The notes beneath the pieces were generated by a model, which saw only the letters and a program-made list of their open reading frames with translations, did no database searches and was not told the DNA's origin. Made by a program: the position numbers and the translations under genes. A stretch of DNA of 64,000 nucleotides from Lycorma delicatula (Eukaryota > Arthropoda > Insecta > Hemiptera > Fulgoridae): positions 44,936,446 to 45,000,445 of the forward strand of contig NC_134465.1 in the NCBI RefSeq assembly GCF_047948215.1, written 5' to 3'. The stretch's first letter is position 1; each line of letters begins with the position of its first letter. Shown here in pieces: positions 1-11,546 of this stretch.

Positions 1-1165
1 GTATTTTTTTATTTGTATTTGTATGCATTGTGTGTACGCATACTAATATATATTCACACAATTAGATTGGCTTGCACACATACAAACACACCCATATTAT
101 TGCTGTTATTATTATTATTTAAAGAATAACTTATATTTTAACCACAGAGATAAAATAACATTCCAAAAAAATGTGTCTGTGTGTGTGCGCGCGTGTGTAT
201 GTATTATATACAATGAACTGTGATACCTTGACGTCATAATAGCACGTGTTAAACTAATGATAATTAATTAATTAATTATTAATTTATGTAGTGTGAAGAA
301 ATGAGATGTTACTATGAAAATAAATATGCATTTTTTTTTTTAATATATGTGACAAACATTTCGTTATTTTTTGTTGTTTTTAGTGTTAACAATTTTTTAT
401 TTGATATCATATAAAATAAATTATGATCCTTAGAATGAGATGTGTAGAATAAATATACTTATATTATAGATTACATATTTCCATTAATAAGGTGTAACTA
501 GTATTATTGTATCGGACTGTACTACGTAACTCTTAGTTATTATGGTTTACTTCCAGTTAGGTGCATGGAACTCAGTCCCGTACAATAACAGTTTGGCCGA
601 CGATATAAAATTAAATTATTCTACTTTAATCATTTCTTTTCTTACTAAAATAAATTTATTTAAGTATTTTTAAATATAATGTTTTTTATGGTTTATTATG
701 AAAATACGGTTTCTTTTTACGTGTAAAAATTCTATTAAAATACAGGAAAAACGGAAAGGATTGATTCCGGGGTTACCAAATATCTGATTTTTTAAATTTA
801 TTTAGGACTTTAAGCAGCTGTACCCCTTATTTATTTAGCGAGTGCTCGTTATGTAAGATTCGTTCGGCCAGTATGTGTTGTTACTTGAAAACATAAAGCT
901 ATAGGATGATTGCTGGAAAAAATGTTAAAAGGAAATTTTAAACGAAAATTATAAATCGCTAGAAGTAAAAATAAAAGGATGGGTAAAGTTGTTTTAAATA
1001 TTTAAAAAGGAAGTCGTAAGAATGCAATAACAAACAGATTGGATAAGTAGAAAAAGTGAGAAAATTACTGACACTATGAATATATCTCCGGATTGAACCG
1101 CGGAATTGGTTTATCAAACGCTTTGTATTACTATATGGATGTGATTTCTTTTGTAACCTACAGAA
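1..1165. other. AT-rich DNA without recognised genes
   Basis: Very AT-rich sequence with short (TG)n and A/T runs. No reading frame with recognisable protein motifs and no tRNA-like boxes were seen. Confidence 0.6.
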
Positions 1166-1452
1166 AGAATGGTGAAGATGATGAAAATTTTAAGAAATGA
1201 AATGTATAAATAAAATAACAAATGAAGAAGTATTGAATGAAATTAATAAAAGAAAGGAGAATTTTGTGAATACGATAAGAAACTGTAAAATATTTCGTTC
1301 GGTGAAGGATGGCCAAAGCATAAATGGAAATAAATAGAGAAAATAAAGAAAAAAATAATCAGGGATGTTTACAGACCAAAAGGATTGGATGATAATGCTC
1401 AAGGAAGAGAAAAATGGCGAATATATTTAGGTAAAACCTGCTAAAATGTACC
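1166..1452 (+). pseudogene. LINE ORF2 C-terminal remnant
   Basis: One frame reads ITNEEVLNEINKRKEN followed by VNTIRNC and KDGQSINGNK. Another stretch reads RDVYRPKGLDD and REKWRIYLG and then stops. This resembles the end of the reverse-transcriptase ORF of the LINE family at 11547-12485, which has NEEVL and then RESWRAA just before its stop. Stops and frame changes show it is dead. It is far more diverged than the other copies, so it may be a sister family. Confidence 0.5.
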
Positions 1453-1764
1453 AAACAAAAAAATAAAATGAACAGTCACAGAAAAAATATTAAATATTAA
1501 CCAAATGACAAAATATACGTCTTTATCTTTGCACGGTTATAACACTATATCTGATTTTCGAATCTGTCGGACAAAAGTACTTCGAACCTAGCCGATTTAA
1601 GTAAATTGTTATTCCAATAAATAAACTACCAAATCCACCCCCCCCAAAAAAAAACAAGGGGTCTGATTGGGGATATTTTATTATTTTTTCAGTTTTTTAA
1701 ACTTTAATTTTAAGTTTGAGAATCCAGCTGTATTTAGTACTAATATAGACGATATGGGAACTTT
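1453..1764. other. AT-rich spacer
   Basis: Low-complexity AT-rich DNA with a C-run followed by an A-run near 1637-1655. Nothing recognisable. Confidence 0.5.
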
Positions 1765-2375
1765 TTAAAAAAAATTGTTATTCCATTTGCTACCATTGTT
1801 ATTCCAACCGCTAACAAGAAGAAGACGCTGGGCTCGTAAGATAATGTCCCTATAACTTTGGTGTTGTAAACGATGAGCCCAGACGGGCGCAGCGTACAAC
1901 ATAATGGCCTTACAGACGCCTTTATAAAGAATCCGCATGGTACGGAAATTCAACCCCCAATCGGGATGGACCACTCTTCGGACGCCGAAGAAAGCATCAA
2001 TTGCCTTCTTCGCCACATACTGAAGGTGCTCCTTGAAGAGAAGCCTCTCGTCAAGGATAACACCCAGATATTTCTGAAAAGTGACATACCTAATAGACCG
2101 ACCGTCCATCACAACCCGCGGATGGCGAGTTGCAGCTAAACGGCCCTTCAAAAACATCATAGTGGTAGATTAACATCTACATCTCGATTCCCCCCCGAGG
2201 GGAGAAGAACCCACCTCGTAGCGTGTCCGGTCGCTACACCACCCCCCCTCCGTTCCTAGCCAGTAGTGGCTTTAACGGAGGAAGATTAACATCTACAGCC
2301 AGGAATGCCCTGTCATCTGCAAACAATGCAACTGTGACGTCCTCAGGTGTCTGAAGGTCCGCAGTGATGATTGAA
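1765..2375 (-). pseudogene. R1-like non-LTR reverse transcriptase fragment
   Basis: Read on the minus strand. The stretch near 2300-2360 reads TPEDVTVALFADD, which contains the FADD catalytic box of reverse transcriptase. After an insertion at 2181-2282, a 131-codon frame continues with LKGRLAATRHPR, KYLGVILDERL and MLYAAPVWAHRL, the thumb region typical of R1/I-clade LINEs. The spacing between the FADD box and KGRLAATRHPR is shorter than usual, so roughly 100 bp appear to be missing. The 5' RT domain, endonuclease and 3' end are absent. It is an old truncated copy with no intact neighbours. Confidence 0.8.
2181..2282 (+). mobile_element. 102 bp short retroposon-like insert (family S)
   Basis: This GC-rich segment interrupts the R1-like reverse transcriptase. 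It is bounded by an exact 14 bp direct repeat, agattaacatctac, at 2167-2180 and 2283-2296, so it looks like a target-site duplication. A related copy with its own TSD lies at 56453-56541. Both share a C-run followed by a G-run near the start and end in a motif close to ggctttaacgg. No A box or B box is obvious. It could be a very short SINE or the 3' tail of a heavily truncated LINE. Confidence 0.6.
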
Positions 2376-3025
2376 AATAAAAGCCATTTCTGTTTTAAGA
2401 AATGTTTTCAGTTTTGCCATGTAGTTGACAAATAAACCGAACGGGACACAAATCTTATTAATGAAACTTATAAGTTTTTTTTCAATTGTACTTCAACTAC
2501 ATTATAGTTGCGATGATAAAGTCATTTGGTCAAGGAGTGACTTCCGAGACTGGAAGAACAGTTTACTAAAAATTTTGACTTCTTCCATTATAGTTTTAGT
2601 ACATCATAATTTTTAAGGTAAAATCGTAATTTGATCGTTGGAGATGAAATCGGAACCTAATTTTTATACTGAACGTTTATTTTTTTTTTGCAATTTTACT
2701 TAATTATGTAATTTTATTCTATGGCGTATTTTAAAATAATCTGTTTCTAGCGCGAAGACGGGACAATTATGCTACCGTTTGACGAAATTTTTTTAAATAT
2801 TTAACAAGTAAAGTTTTTAGTAAAAAAAAAAAAAAATTAAATCTATGTACTTACATTAAAAATTCAGCGTACTACTTCTATGAATATGAAGTACTTTAAT
2901 AAAGTATTTGTTTTTGTGATTTATATTTATTTAAGTTATTATCATTAAAATATATTTGTTAGTAAACGTATGTATTGTCATTTTATTGGACTTACACAGT
3001 TCATTAAAAATTATTAATTGTTATT

Positions 3026-3066
<41 letters not shown>

Positions 3067-3639
3067 TGTATTAAGTTTATCTTATACTTACATATAAATT
3101 AAAGTGTGTGTGTCTGTGTCTGTGTGTGTGTGTGTGTGTGTGTGACGATTAAAGAAATATTTTTATTATAATTAAAAAATTAATTTTATAATCAAATAAA
3201 GAATTTTTCTTTTAAAAAAAAACAAACAATTTTTAAGTTCGACGTACTTATATCTTAGAATAATAATCACGTAATTAATTATAAGCTATACGAATTTTTG
3301 GTTATTATCGTAAGAGAGGAAATATGTACAAATTATTTGTTTACCAATCTTATCGTAATGAGGTAAGATATAAATATATTAATTTTTTCTAATTAAAACA
3401 CAAAATTCGGTGTCAAAAATAATTTTTTTTTTTTTTTAAGTTTGTAGTACAATTGTTATGGTAAATGACTGCGAAAGATTTAATAACAAAATTTGTAGAT
3501 AATTTAATTCTATAAAAACTTAATGTAAATATATTCGATAAAATATAAATAAAAACTTTAAAACTCGGTTTATTGAAGCAAAACAGATGTAAAACAATTG
3601 AAAATCGTATTATTTTTTCTTTACTTGCTAAACACATCT
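2376..3639. other. AT-rich spacer with microsatellites
   Basis: No coding signal seen apart from low-complexity frames. It includes a (TA)n tract at 3030-3062 and a (TG)n tract at 3104-3144. Confidence 0.6.
3030..3144. repeat. (TA)n and (TG)n microsatellites
   Basis: An uninterrupted TA tract of about 33 bp is followed, after 40 bp, by a TG tract with two TC interruptions of about 41 bp. Confidence 0.9.
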
Positions 3640-3938
3640 CTCTTTTCCTGTTTAGCCTCCGGTAACTACCGTTAAGATAATTTTCTTCCGAGGATGAATG
3701 AGAAGATGATATGTAAATGAAGTGTAGTCTTGTACATTCTCAATTCGACCATTCCTGAGATGTGTGGTTAATTGGAAAACCCAACCCCATCAAAGAACAG
3801 CGGTATACAAGATCTAATATTCAAATCCGTGTAAAAATATCTGGCTTTACTAGGACTCGAACGCTGGAACTCTCGACTTCCAAATCAACTGATTTGGGAA
3901 GACGCGTTCACCACTAGACCGACCCGGTGGCTTTGTTT
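3640..3938 (-). mobile_element. tRNA-derived SINE, family 1
   Basis: The minus strand begins with ccaccgggtcggtctagtgg, including the A box tggtctagtgg here with one change, and carries a B-box-like motif near cgttcgagtcc. The 3' domain ends in gaggctaaacagg plus an A-rich tail. The direct repeat aacacatct at 3631-3639 and 3939-3947 is a probable TSD. Seven other full or partial copies lie in the window. It has no coding capacity and would be transcribed by RNA polymerase III. Confidence 0.85.
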
Positions 3939-3947
3939 AACACATCT

Positions 3948-5614
3948 AAAACACATGTATAACACTCGCATCTACATAAGTTATAAATGTGTTGTGGTTC
4001 GTTATGTGTAAACTATCATATCATGTTATAGCCCAATTCTCGTATTTATTGTAAGTCCTAGGATTTTTAACCGTTAATCCAAGTATAGTTTTCATTGAGC
4101 GCTCTTTTTTTTTTTTTTAAATAACTGAATTGTGTGCTTTTTCATCAAATAGGAGTAACGAATTTCTTAACATAAAGGAAATTCTTCGATCTAAATAATA
4201 CAAAATTTCTGGTACTTAACAATTATTTTGAGTAAAATTTACAGTTGATGTCTAAATTCCAAAAAAAACATATGACTGCTTTGTCCTATCAACGTAGTGA
4301 AACTGTTTGAAATTTTAATTATTATTTTTGTGTTATATAAGTTAGTTTCAGTAATTACACCCATCGTAAGCGTCAAGATTCTATGCCAGGCTTACTAAGG
4401 AAAATTAGGAGTGAAGTAGTTTCCCGTTTCCTTATTTTGTAGTGACTTAATATTCTTCTACTTATCGGATGTTAAATTAATTAAAATAATATTGATGTTT
4501 ATTTTTTTCCTTCATTTTGCTTTTCGTTACGGGGTTTGTTTGTATAATGAACATCATTACTTACAGGAAAAAACAATTACGATTTCTTTTTTTTACGTGT
4601 TTTCTATTCCTCAAGAGTTCCTGAGAAATGATAGGATATAATAATACGGTCACATGGATAAGTTTTCTCCACGTAATTGGGGTACTAATTAATACATCAA
4701 TGTATGAACAACTAGGTTAATTCTATGTAAGACGTAGTGCAGTTAAATTACATTTTTAATTGATACAAATTAATGTAAATAACAAATGAAGAAGTGATGC
4801 CGGTTTGTTTATCAAGAAATTCTTCAAGGCAGTTTTTTTTGTTATAATTAAAAAAAAAAATATTTTAATCTATAGGTCCATCATGTGCATATGATAATTT
4901 TGCGAGGCCGCGATCATATTGTATCACGTGGTTTTCTCGTTAAGCGAATTTGTTATGAAGTCTTTCTAAAGTCATTTAATTTCTTGATTTTTCCTTTTTT
5001 TTTCAATTTTTAAATTCGGTTTGTTATAGATTTATTTTTAGTATATGTTATGTACGGAAATAAACTGTTGATTCAACTATTCTAGAATGTATGGTCTTGT
5101 CATATAAAATTGTTAAAGAAAATGTTATGTCATTAGTTAATTTGTCGAATAAAAAAAAAATTGAACGGAGGAAGATACAGTTTATATAATTTAAAGTTGT
5201 ACATTTATATTTACTAGTGCATTTAAATAATATACGATGCACTTTTACGTAACATGCACTCATCAATTATTGACTCCGCGAAGAGAGAAAGCTATAAAGT
5301 AATTTTAACGTATTGTTATAATTTTGTTTCTTACTTTTTCGATTACCAAAATCGATTGTAGAAAGAATCTAATATCAGTGTATTTATTACTTTTTTGTCT
5401 GTGAAGGTTCTAGGTTAGTTTCTTTAAGGTTATGTTTACCTTATTTATCACAGACTGAAACAATTTTTTTTTTCAAAAATCAATCTCTAACTTCTAAAAA
5501 TTGATTTTTTTTTGTTCTTTTCCTTTATCTCCCTTCGGTTTAAATATTTTTCAAACAATTTTTGAAAGTTTATATTTCATATATAAGCTGAAATTTCAAC
5601 CTTTATTTAAAACT
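3948..5614. other. AT-rich DNA without recognised genes
   Basis: No coherent protein motif, TIR or tRNA-like structure was recognised in either strand. Confidence 0.55.
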
Positions 5615-5985
5615 AGTCGGCTCGTCTAGCCAAAACCTGGGATGTCAGGGCTAAGGTCAGCTCAGGCGAATCCCGGAGGAAATTCAGGGGGCTTCTCGGG
5701 TTAAGGGACCTACACCCCATGGTCGCAGAGCTTCCTTCGGTCTCTATTTCCATCTACCTAGAGGGCTCTACCTCCTGTACCCCCGCACTGTTCCTTACCT
5801 TCATAACTGTGAGAATAATACTGATAAATAATAATTATAGTATTCAGGTTTTTATAGAAACCTGAAAAAGAAACTAAATTACAAAAGACAGAATAATAGT
5901 AAGTATGGTAACTAAAGTACACACACCTTTGACGACGAAAAATTCATAACATATTTCTTTGTCGTGGTTGACAGAAATAAACAGA
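5615..5985 (+). repeat. Unclassified dispersed repeat U1, copy A
   Basis: A GC-rich ~190 bp front part, beginning near agtcggctcgtctagcc, is followed by an AT-rich part with a short hairpin (caggttt / aaacctg near 5852-5872). The whole segment is homologous to 15400-15774 in opposite orientation. No open reading frame or TSD was identified, so the class is unknown. A LINE 3' untranslated region or a non-autonomous DNA element are both possible. Confidence 0.65.
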
Positions 5986-6235
5986 AGTAAAATAAATAAG
6001 TGCAAGTGCATTTGTGCAGATGAACTATTTTCTTATGTATAAATGTTTTATTGTTGGAATTCATTGGAAACCTTTCGTAATTGTTTCTTGTAATTCTATT
6101 TGCTTATCCTTCGTGGAACCGATTGTAAATAAACGCAATGCGGTACGGGAAAAAAAAAATTCAACTAAAATGCAATTTTAATGTAGAGGGGCTAATTTTA
6201 ACTATAACTTATTTTAAGTTTTTAATTTATAACGG

Positions 6236-6629
6236 GTACTTATGTATTAACGCCACCGCAGCTACAGCTTTATTTTTTTTTTAAATTTAACCAAACTTAA
6301 CCTACGCTCGCTAACCTTGACTAATTAATACCGTAATTTTTTGGGTATTTATTTAATTACAATTACAATTATTTATTATTTAAATAATCAAATTGCAATA
6401 ATTACTGAATTTATTAAATAAATACTCAAAAAATTACGGTGTTAATTATTAGTCAAGGTTAGCGAGCGTTGGTTAAGTTTGGTTAAATTATATTTATAAA
6501 ATAAATAAATATAAATAACCATTTATATTCTGTTTTGAATCTGTTTCGGCCCATTTTCCACCGAAATCCGATTGACTACTTTGTTTTTAAATAAAGCTGT
6601 AGCTGCGGTGGCGTTAATACGTAAGTACC
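6236..6629. mobile_element. Foldback (MITE-like) element with unequal arms
   Basis: Outer inverted arms start gtacttatgtattaacgcc at 6238 and return as the complementary sequence ending at 6627. A second inverted block containing taaccttgac and ccgtaattttttgggta lies inside. The right arm carries about 100 bp extra between the inner and outer blocks (roughly 6488-6590). It encodes no protein. A clear TSD was not found. It fits a non-autonomous DNA transposon moved by an unknown transposase. Confidence 0.75.
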
Positions 6630-7364
6630 ACCTGATTTAACAGATCGATGTTGAGTTATTAGATCTATCTCTGTTTAGATATGAAAATATATTGTGGGGT
6701 CATTAATTCTCAAATTTATTTAGAAATAAGAGTTAAAATTTAAATTCTACGGAAATTCCATGAAAATTCAGCGGCATCGTTTTACTTATTTTTTATTTAA
6801 ATTTTTTTTTATCTTCGGTTAGTTGAGTATAAAAGGTCATAAATTTTTACCTGTGTAAAACTGTGGCTGTGTTTTCACTGAAATGTACTAGTCTTTGTTT
6901 AGTTTTATTTTTACCGTGAGCTATTATTATGCGATATTTGGCAAATAAACAAATTGAGCCGTTGATTTAAAATCTACTTATAAATGCACAAATATATATT
7001 TAATTTTAACCTTTAAAATTTGTCCCGTTAAGAATATCAAGCGACCGTGAATGAAAATAATGTTATTTATTTATTTTTTTAATTACTGTTCCTTGGTGCG
7101 TCTTCCTCCATTCCTCTTCATTAAAAAGGAAGAATAGATTATTTCATAATTAGTTCAAGATTCTAATGTTATTTTTAAAGATAAAATTATATTTTATTTT
7201 TTTAAGTTCTGGATAAGGAGAAGGGCGTTAATGAATGATTCAAATTATAAATTAATTAGGTGGAGGGTTTTTAATAAAATGCCATTTTATACCCACAAAT
7301 TTTACTTGGTATCTGGAAATTATTATCAGATCTTTTTAGTTAAAACTTTTATTTTTTTATTTAC
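6630..7364. other. AT-rich spacer
   Basis: No recognisable coding or RNA feature was seen. Confidence 0.5.
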
Positions 7365-7487
7365 CCTTTGGGACAATCGTTAGGTATTACTTCAGAGGAT
7401 GATACGAATGAAAATTTTTGTAACGTGTGAAAATGCCACGCCTGACCGGGATTCGAACCCGGGACCTCCGGATGAAAGGCCGAGACT
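7365..7487 (-). mobile_element. tRNA-derived SINE, family 2, head truncated
   Basis: The minus strand contains the B box ggttcgaatcc and the following caggcgtggcattttcac region, then a tail with catcctctgaag. The first ~20 bp of the tRNA-like head, including the A box, are missing at 7488. Confidence 0.8.
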
Positions 7488-8149
7488 CGAAAATAAAAAT
7501 AATATTAAAATAAAAACTTTTTTTTTAATTAATACTATACATACATATATTTTGCAATTATATAAGTAACACCGTTGTAGTAGAAACTCAGAACAATGTT
7601 TTAAGAAATTTATCTCCTGAAATCTTCATTGATATGACCAAAAAAATTGTATTTAAATGATTTATCATTCGTTCTAAATTAATCAGTACGTGTTTTTATG
7701 TCATTAAAACATTTGAGGTTAGTTTTCAGTTCCCGAAATATTATATACATATACGTATGTACATTCGTGCGTAATTTAATACACATGCGTGCTCGCTTTT
7801 CTTAATTATTTAGAATATTGCATTTCTGTGTAGTCCTTGAAGTTTTGCCTTATTTATGTATAATTTGTTACTAACGCTAGTAATTAAATCAGCTAGTTCG
7901 TGAATAGAATATTACTATAATTGACGTATTACCAAATCCAACTTCAAGTAATTAATATATATATATATATATATATAAATTACGTTTTATATCTCAAAAT
8001 TACATTAATAGAGTTAAAAAATATAAATAAATTAAAACAATACACGTTTCGTAGTTCTTAAACCGCATCGTCAGGTTCAAATAAACAGTAAAGAAGTATG
8101 TTTTTTATGGGTCAGCGTTATAATGTTATTTAAAGATTTTTTCTTTTCT
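7488..8149. other. AT-rich spacer with (AT)n and a hammerhead-like motif
   Basis: An (AT)n tract lies at 7954-7976. On the minus strand, about 8045-8075 reads ctgacga, a possible weak stem, then gaaac. This resembles the conserved core of small hammerhead ribozymes carried by Penelope-like elements. No adjacent reverse transcriptase was seen, and stem I is weak. Confidence 0.3.
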
Positions 8150-8660
8150 GGCATCGTAGCTCTACAGCTATGCCGTAAGAAGGAAAGTATGTTAATCAGT
8201 CAAGAAATGGGGTAAGGCTTTTGCATTTCTAAACGTTACATAATCCAGGGACCCCAAAAAACAAAGTGTAGGGGGAGATGTAGTGTTCGTATGTACATAC
8301 AGGTACGCCTGTTTGAAGCTTAATAACTTGACTGGATAAACCAATTTTGATGAGATTTGGCACAGAGAATCGAATATAATGAGGCAATTTTTCGATAAAA
8401 TTTTGCGCTCACTATCTCCAGCAGGGTAGATAATTTTTTAGGTTCGATTTTTTTCAATATTTTACATAACAAACATAACCCTACTTTATATTCAACTTAT
8501 TTTACCATTTTAAATATAATTTTGTCTCCCAAGTTCTCTACCTTCCCCGAAAATCAAAAATGACTTTACTTTTTAATGCATATTTTTTAATCGAATTTTT
8601 ATGTATTCCTAAGCGTAGTAGTAGTGCAAGTAGAATAAAAAATAAATACCTGCTGGAAAT
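8150..8660 (+). repeat. Dispersed repeat family X, copy 1
   Basis: The segment has the order agctctacagctatgcc, aggaaagtatg, cttttgca, then ccaattttgatgagatttgg and ctcactatctc. The same blocks in the same order occur at 10190, 22341, 37330 (inverted) and 55455. Non-coding. Ends are not precisely defined. Confidence 0.55.
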
Positions 8661-9143
8661 ATTGGTGGGGCGGAGAGATGATCAAATTTAAAAATATCGA
8701 TTTTTAAACTTTTTCACGTGTTATTTTTCTATTAATTTATGTAAGAATAAACAACAAAACCCAGGAAAGTATTACAATTTTATTGTCAACTTTTTATCTC
8801 TTAAAACAATTTAAAACATGTGAAAATACTTTGTTGTACATCTTATAATGAGTAAACTTCGACAATTACTACTGTGAAACGTGTAATTTTAAATTTGTTT
8901 ATAATAAGAATTTTTATTATTTTGACATGTTCGTAAATATAAGCTCTGTTTATTATGATTTATTTACCATTTAAGCTGAAGAAGCTTTTGTGTCGTGAAA
9001 ATGTAAAGTGGAAGATATCTTTAGCGTATAAAAATGATGTTACCTTGCCGAAATAGTATTATTTCAATTTTGAATGTATTTGATTATGCCTTATACATTT
9101 CAATTTTAACATTTAACTTTAATTTTTACATTAAAAATCTGAA

Positions 9144-9178
<35 letters not shown>

Positions 9179-10189
9179 CAACTGTGCTTTGTGTCATCCG
9201 AATGCTATTTGCTTAGCCACCAAGGAAATCTCATATCTTAACGTGCAATGAATAATATTGTGAAAATATAATAATATTTATAAGATAGAAAATAGTTAAT
9301 TATGTTATTGAAAACTAAAATTAACTATTTTCGATTCACCTATTACTAGTCTCCTAGACAAATAGCCCCATATTTTGAAAATAATTTTACATTAGACAAT
9401 GATAAAGTGCAGACAAAATATTACATTGCCTTCGCTATATTGATAATATCATATTTTTATATAAAGGAAACATAAGGAAATTTCATGTATTTTTTTGTTG
9501 TTGTCAAAGCATCCTTATGTTTATATGAACATTAAAAATCATAAAATAAGAAAATCTGACAGGTAAGTTAAAATATTTAACCAAATTAGAATGCGGTTTT
9601 ATAGAATATATCCACATCATTACAAAATAAAGCAAAGTATACTAATTATAAGTAGTCAAATATAGTTGTTATAGCTTTCTTACTTAATTTTTATTGACTT
9701 ATCAGCAGTATCATTTAATTATCTCAGATGCAGAGTAATCAGAAGTATAATATGATAGTAATATAATATTTCTGTTGTAGGCAGCTTTGATTTATCTTTT
9801 AGGTTTTTAAGGTTAATTGTGTTATTGAAAACTAAAATTAGAAAATTATAGTCTCAATAAATTTTATAAATTTTGAAATTAATTTCAATAATTTCAAGTG
9901 ATGTCGTATAAATAAAGTCTAACAACTCCTCGATGTTTATCTTTGTCATAATTTTGTTGTCGGGCTCTAATTAACAACACGTCCTGCAGTTGTCACTTAC
10001 ATATAGTTGTCTATACTGACCCAGTATTAAGAAAGGGGTGAACTGTATATATAAAAAGTGGAGTTAAATTTATGTAAAAAAATATAATAAATTGTATAAA
10101 ATACTGTAAATGATTTTGTGATTTTTTGAAGATAATTTTTTAAACAATTAATGCCTTTTTTTTTGTCTAACGTTTCTAATTTTCTTTGA
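8661..10189. other. AT-rich spacer with (CA)n(GA)n
   Basis: A compound (CA)n(GA)n tract lies at 9145-9178. A motif ctgaaga ... gaaa near 8974-9000 is reminiscent of a hammerhead core but lacks a convincing stem II. Nothing else was recognised. Confidence 0.5.
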
Positions 10190-10690
10190 ATTTCCCGTCT
10201 AGATGGCGCTATACCATTAGAAGGAAAAGTATTGTAATCGGTCCAATTTGGGTATATGCGGTTTTCAGCCGGATCTTGACGTTTTGACACCTAAGGAACC
10301 CAAAAAACCGGATGGGAATTTTCCAGATTTTACTGTTCGTATGTAGGTTCATGTGTTCGGTGTCGGCCTTTGAATCAACTTACGTCTTCAGTATTACCCC
10401 ACCGATTTTGAAAAAAACTCGATCAGATTACTTCTATATATGGTCATCCATGCCGTTAAATTTTCAACTTAAAAAATCAAGGAGGTGAGGCTACAGAGAA
10501 AGGTCACTCTCAATATCTCGAGATTTCGCATAATTAAGGTTATATTTTTCTTAGGCGCATTTGTTAACGATTAAAATATAACAATATTTGAAAAAAAAAA
10601 ACTTTGAAAAATTGCACCCCATCCCAGAAAAAGCTGTTAAATCCCAGAAAAATTTGCAAAAAAATTGAAAACAAATTGTAGTCGTCTGTT
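10190..10690 (+). repeat. Dispersed repeat family X, copy 2
   Basis: Begins near ccgtctagatggcgctata. It continues with atcggtccaatttggg, ttgacgttttgac, ccaccgattttgaaaaa, caatatctcgagatttcgc and ttcttaggcgcatttgtta. These blocks match the inverted copy at 37330-37640 over several hundred bases. Non-coding. Confidence 0.65.
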
Positions 10691-10739
10691 ATGTTGTGGC
10701 GTCACAGGTGAGGGGTAGAATGAATTAATAATATTTAAA

Positions 10740-10870
10740 GTGTAAAAAGTTACTCGGTCTTGTTGGATCTCCAACTCGATCGCCCGGTCAACTCGGTACC
10801 TGGTACATTAAGCCTCGTGGCTACACCGGTCTGCCGACCGTACAGACGAAATTTGTTCTAGTATGAAAAT
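10740..10870. other. GC-rich island, possibly tRNA-like
   Basis: A GC-rich patch in AT-rich surroundings. The minus strand contains gatcgagtt, close to a B box, and a weak A-box-like tggtgtagcc upstream of it. No TSD or second copy was found, so a SINE assignment is only a suggestion. Confidence 0.25.
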
Positions 10871-11219
10871 TAAAAAGAAAAGGTGTGTGAAATTTCATTA
10901 GTTAGTGCCGACCGTCGCCGCTAGTACCGCCATACCAGCGCGAATTAAATACGGTATATGCGCGCGCTTTATTTAGAATCATTGAATTAAATTAACGGAA
11001 AAAAAATTATATTTAAATAAAATGATAAATATTTTAAATTAGCTTGTTTGTGTAAGCCGTGCATCAGAAAGAACTGTGTTGTCAACTTTTTGTTTTGAGT
11101 TTCGATACTCATACCCAAATCTCACTGGACATGATGATATCATCATCAAATGCAGCCGGATATCCATCTTGATTGACAAAAAACTAAAAGGGAATTTAGT
11201 AAGGACGCTTTTACGAATA
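10871..11219. other. Spacer, nothing recognised
   Basis: Includes a GC-richer patch at 10905-10975 containing gcgcgcgc. No coding or RNA feature is supported. Confidence 0.4.
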
Positions 11220-11275
11220 AAGAATTTCGTTCCGAACCGGGATTCGAACCCAGAACCTTACGGATAAAAGTTGAA
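11220..11275 (-). mobile_element. SINE family 2 fragment (B-box region)
   Basis: The minus strand reads ttatccgtaaggttctggg followed by gttcgaatcccggttc. This matches the anticodon-arm to B-box part of the family 2 SINEs. The A box and tail are not recognisable. Confidence 0.5.
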
Positions 11276-11546
11276 GATGTTCTATAAGTTGAAAGTTGAA
11301 TCATGCAATTTATTTAACAGATAAATTGGTTTCATTTTATAGATCGGTGTAATTATATTTGGTAATATTTTGATGTTCGATTAATGTATGTTCTTTGTAA
11401 TTTAATGTAACAGTTTGGTTTTCACACATAAAGAAATATAATTTTTCTATCTTATTAAAAGTGATTTATGATTTTAACTATTCTTAACATTATTTTCGTT
11501 TTCATTTGTTCATTTTTTTTTTTTTAACAAGCCTAAGGTTTCCTTT

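Noticed and set aside
8974..9000. Second hammerhead-like motif
   Set aside because: The core letters ctgaaga and gaaa are present, but the intervening bases do not form a stem II, so I do not annotate it separately.
10740..10870. tRNA-like GC-rich patch as a third SINE family
   Set aside because: Only imperfect A and B boxes, no TSD and no second copy in the window.
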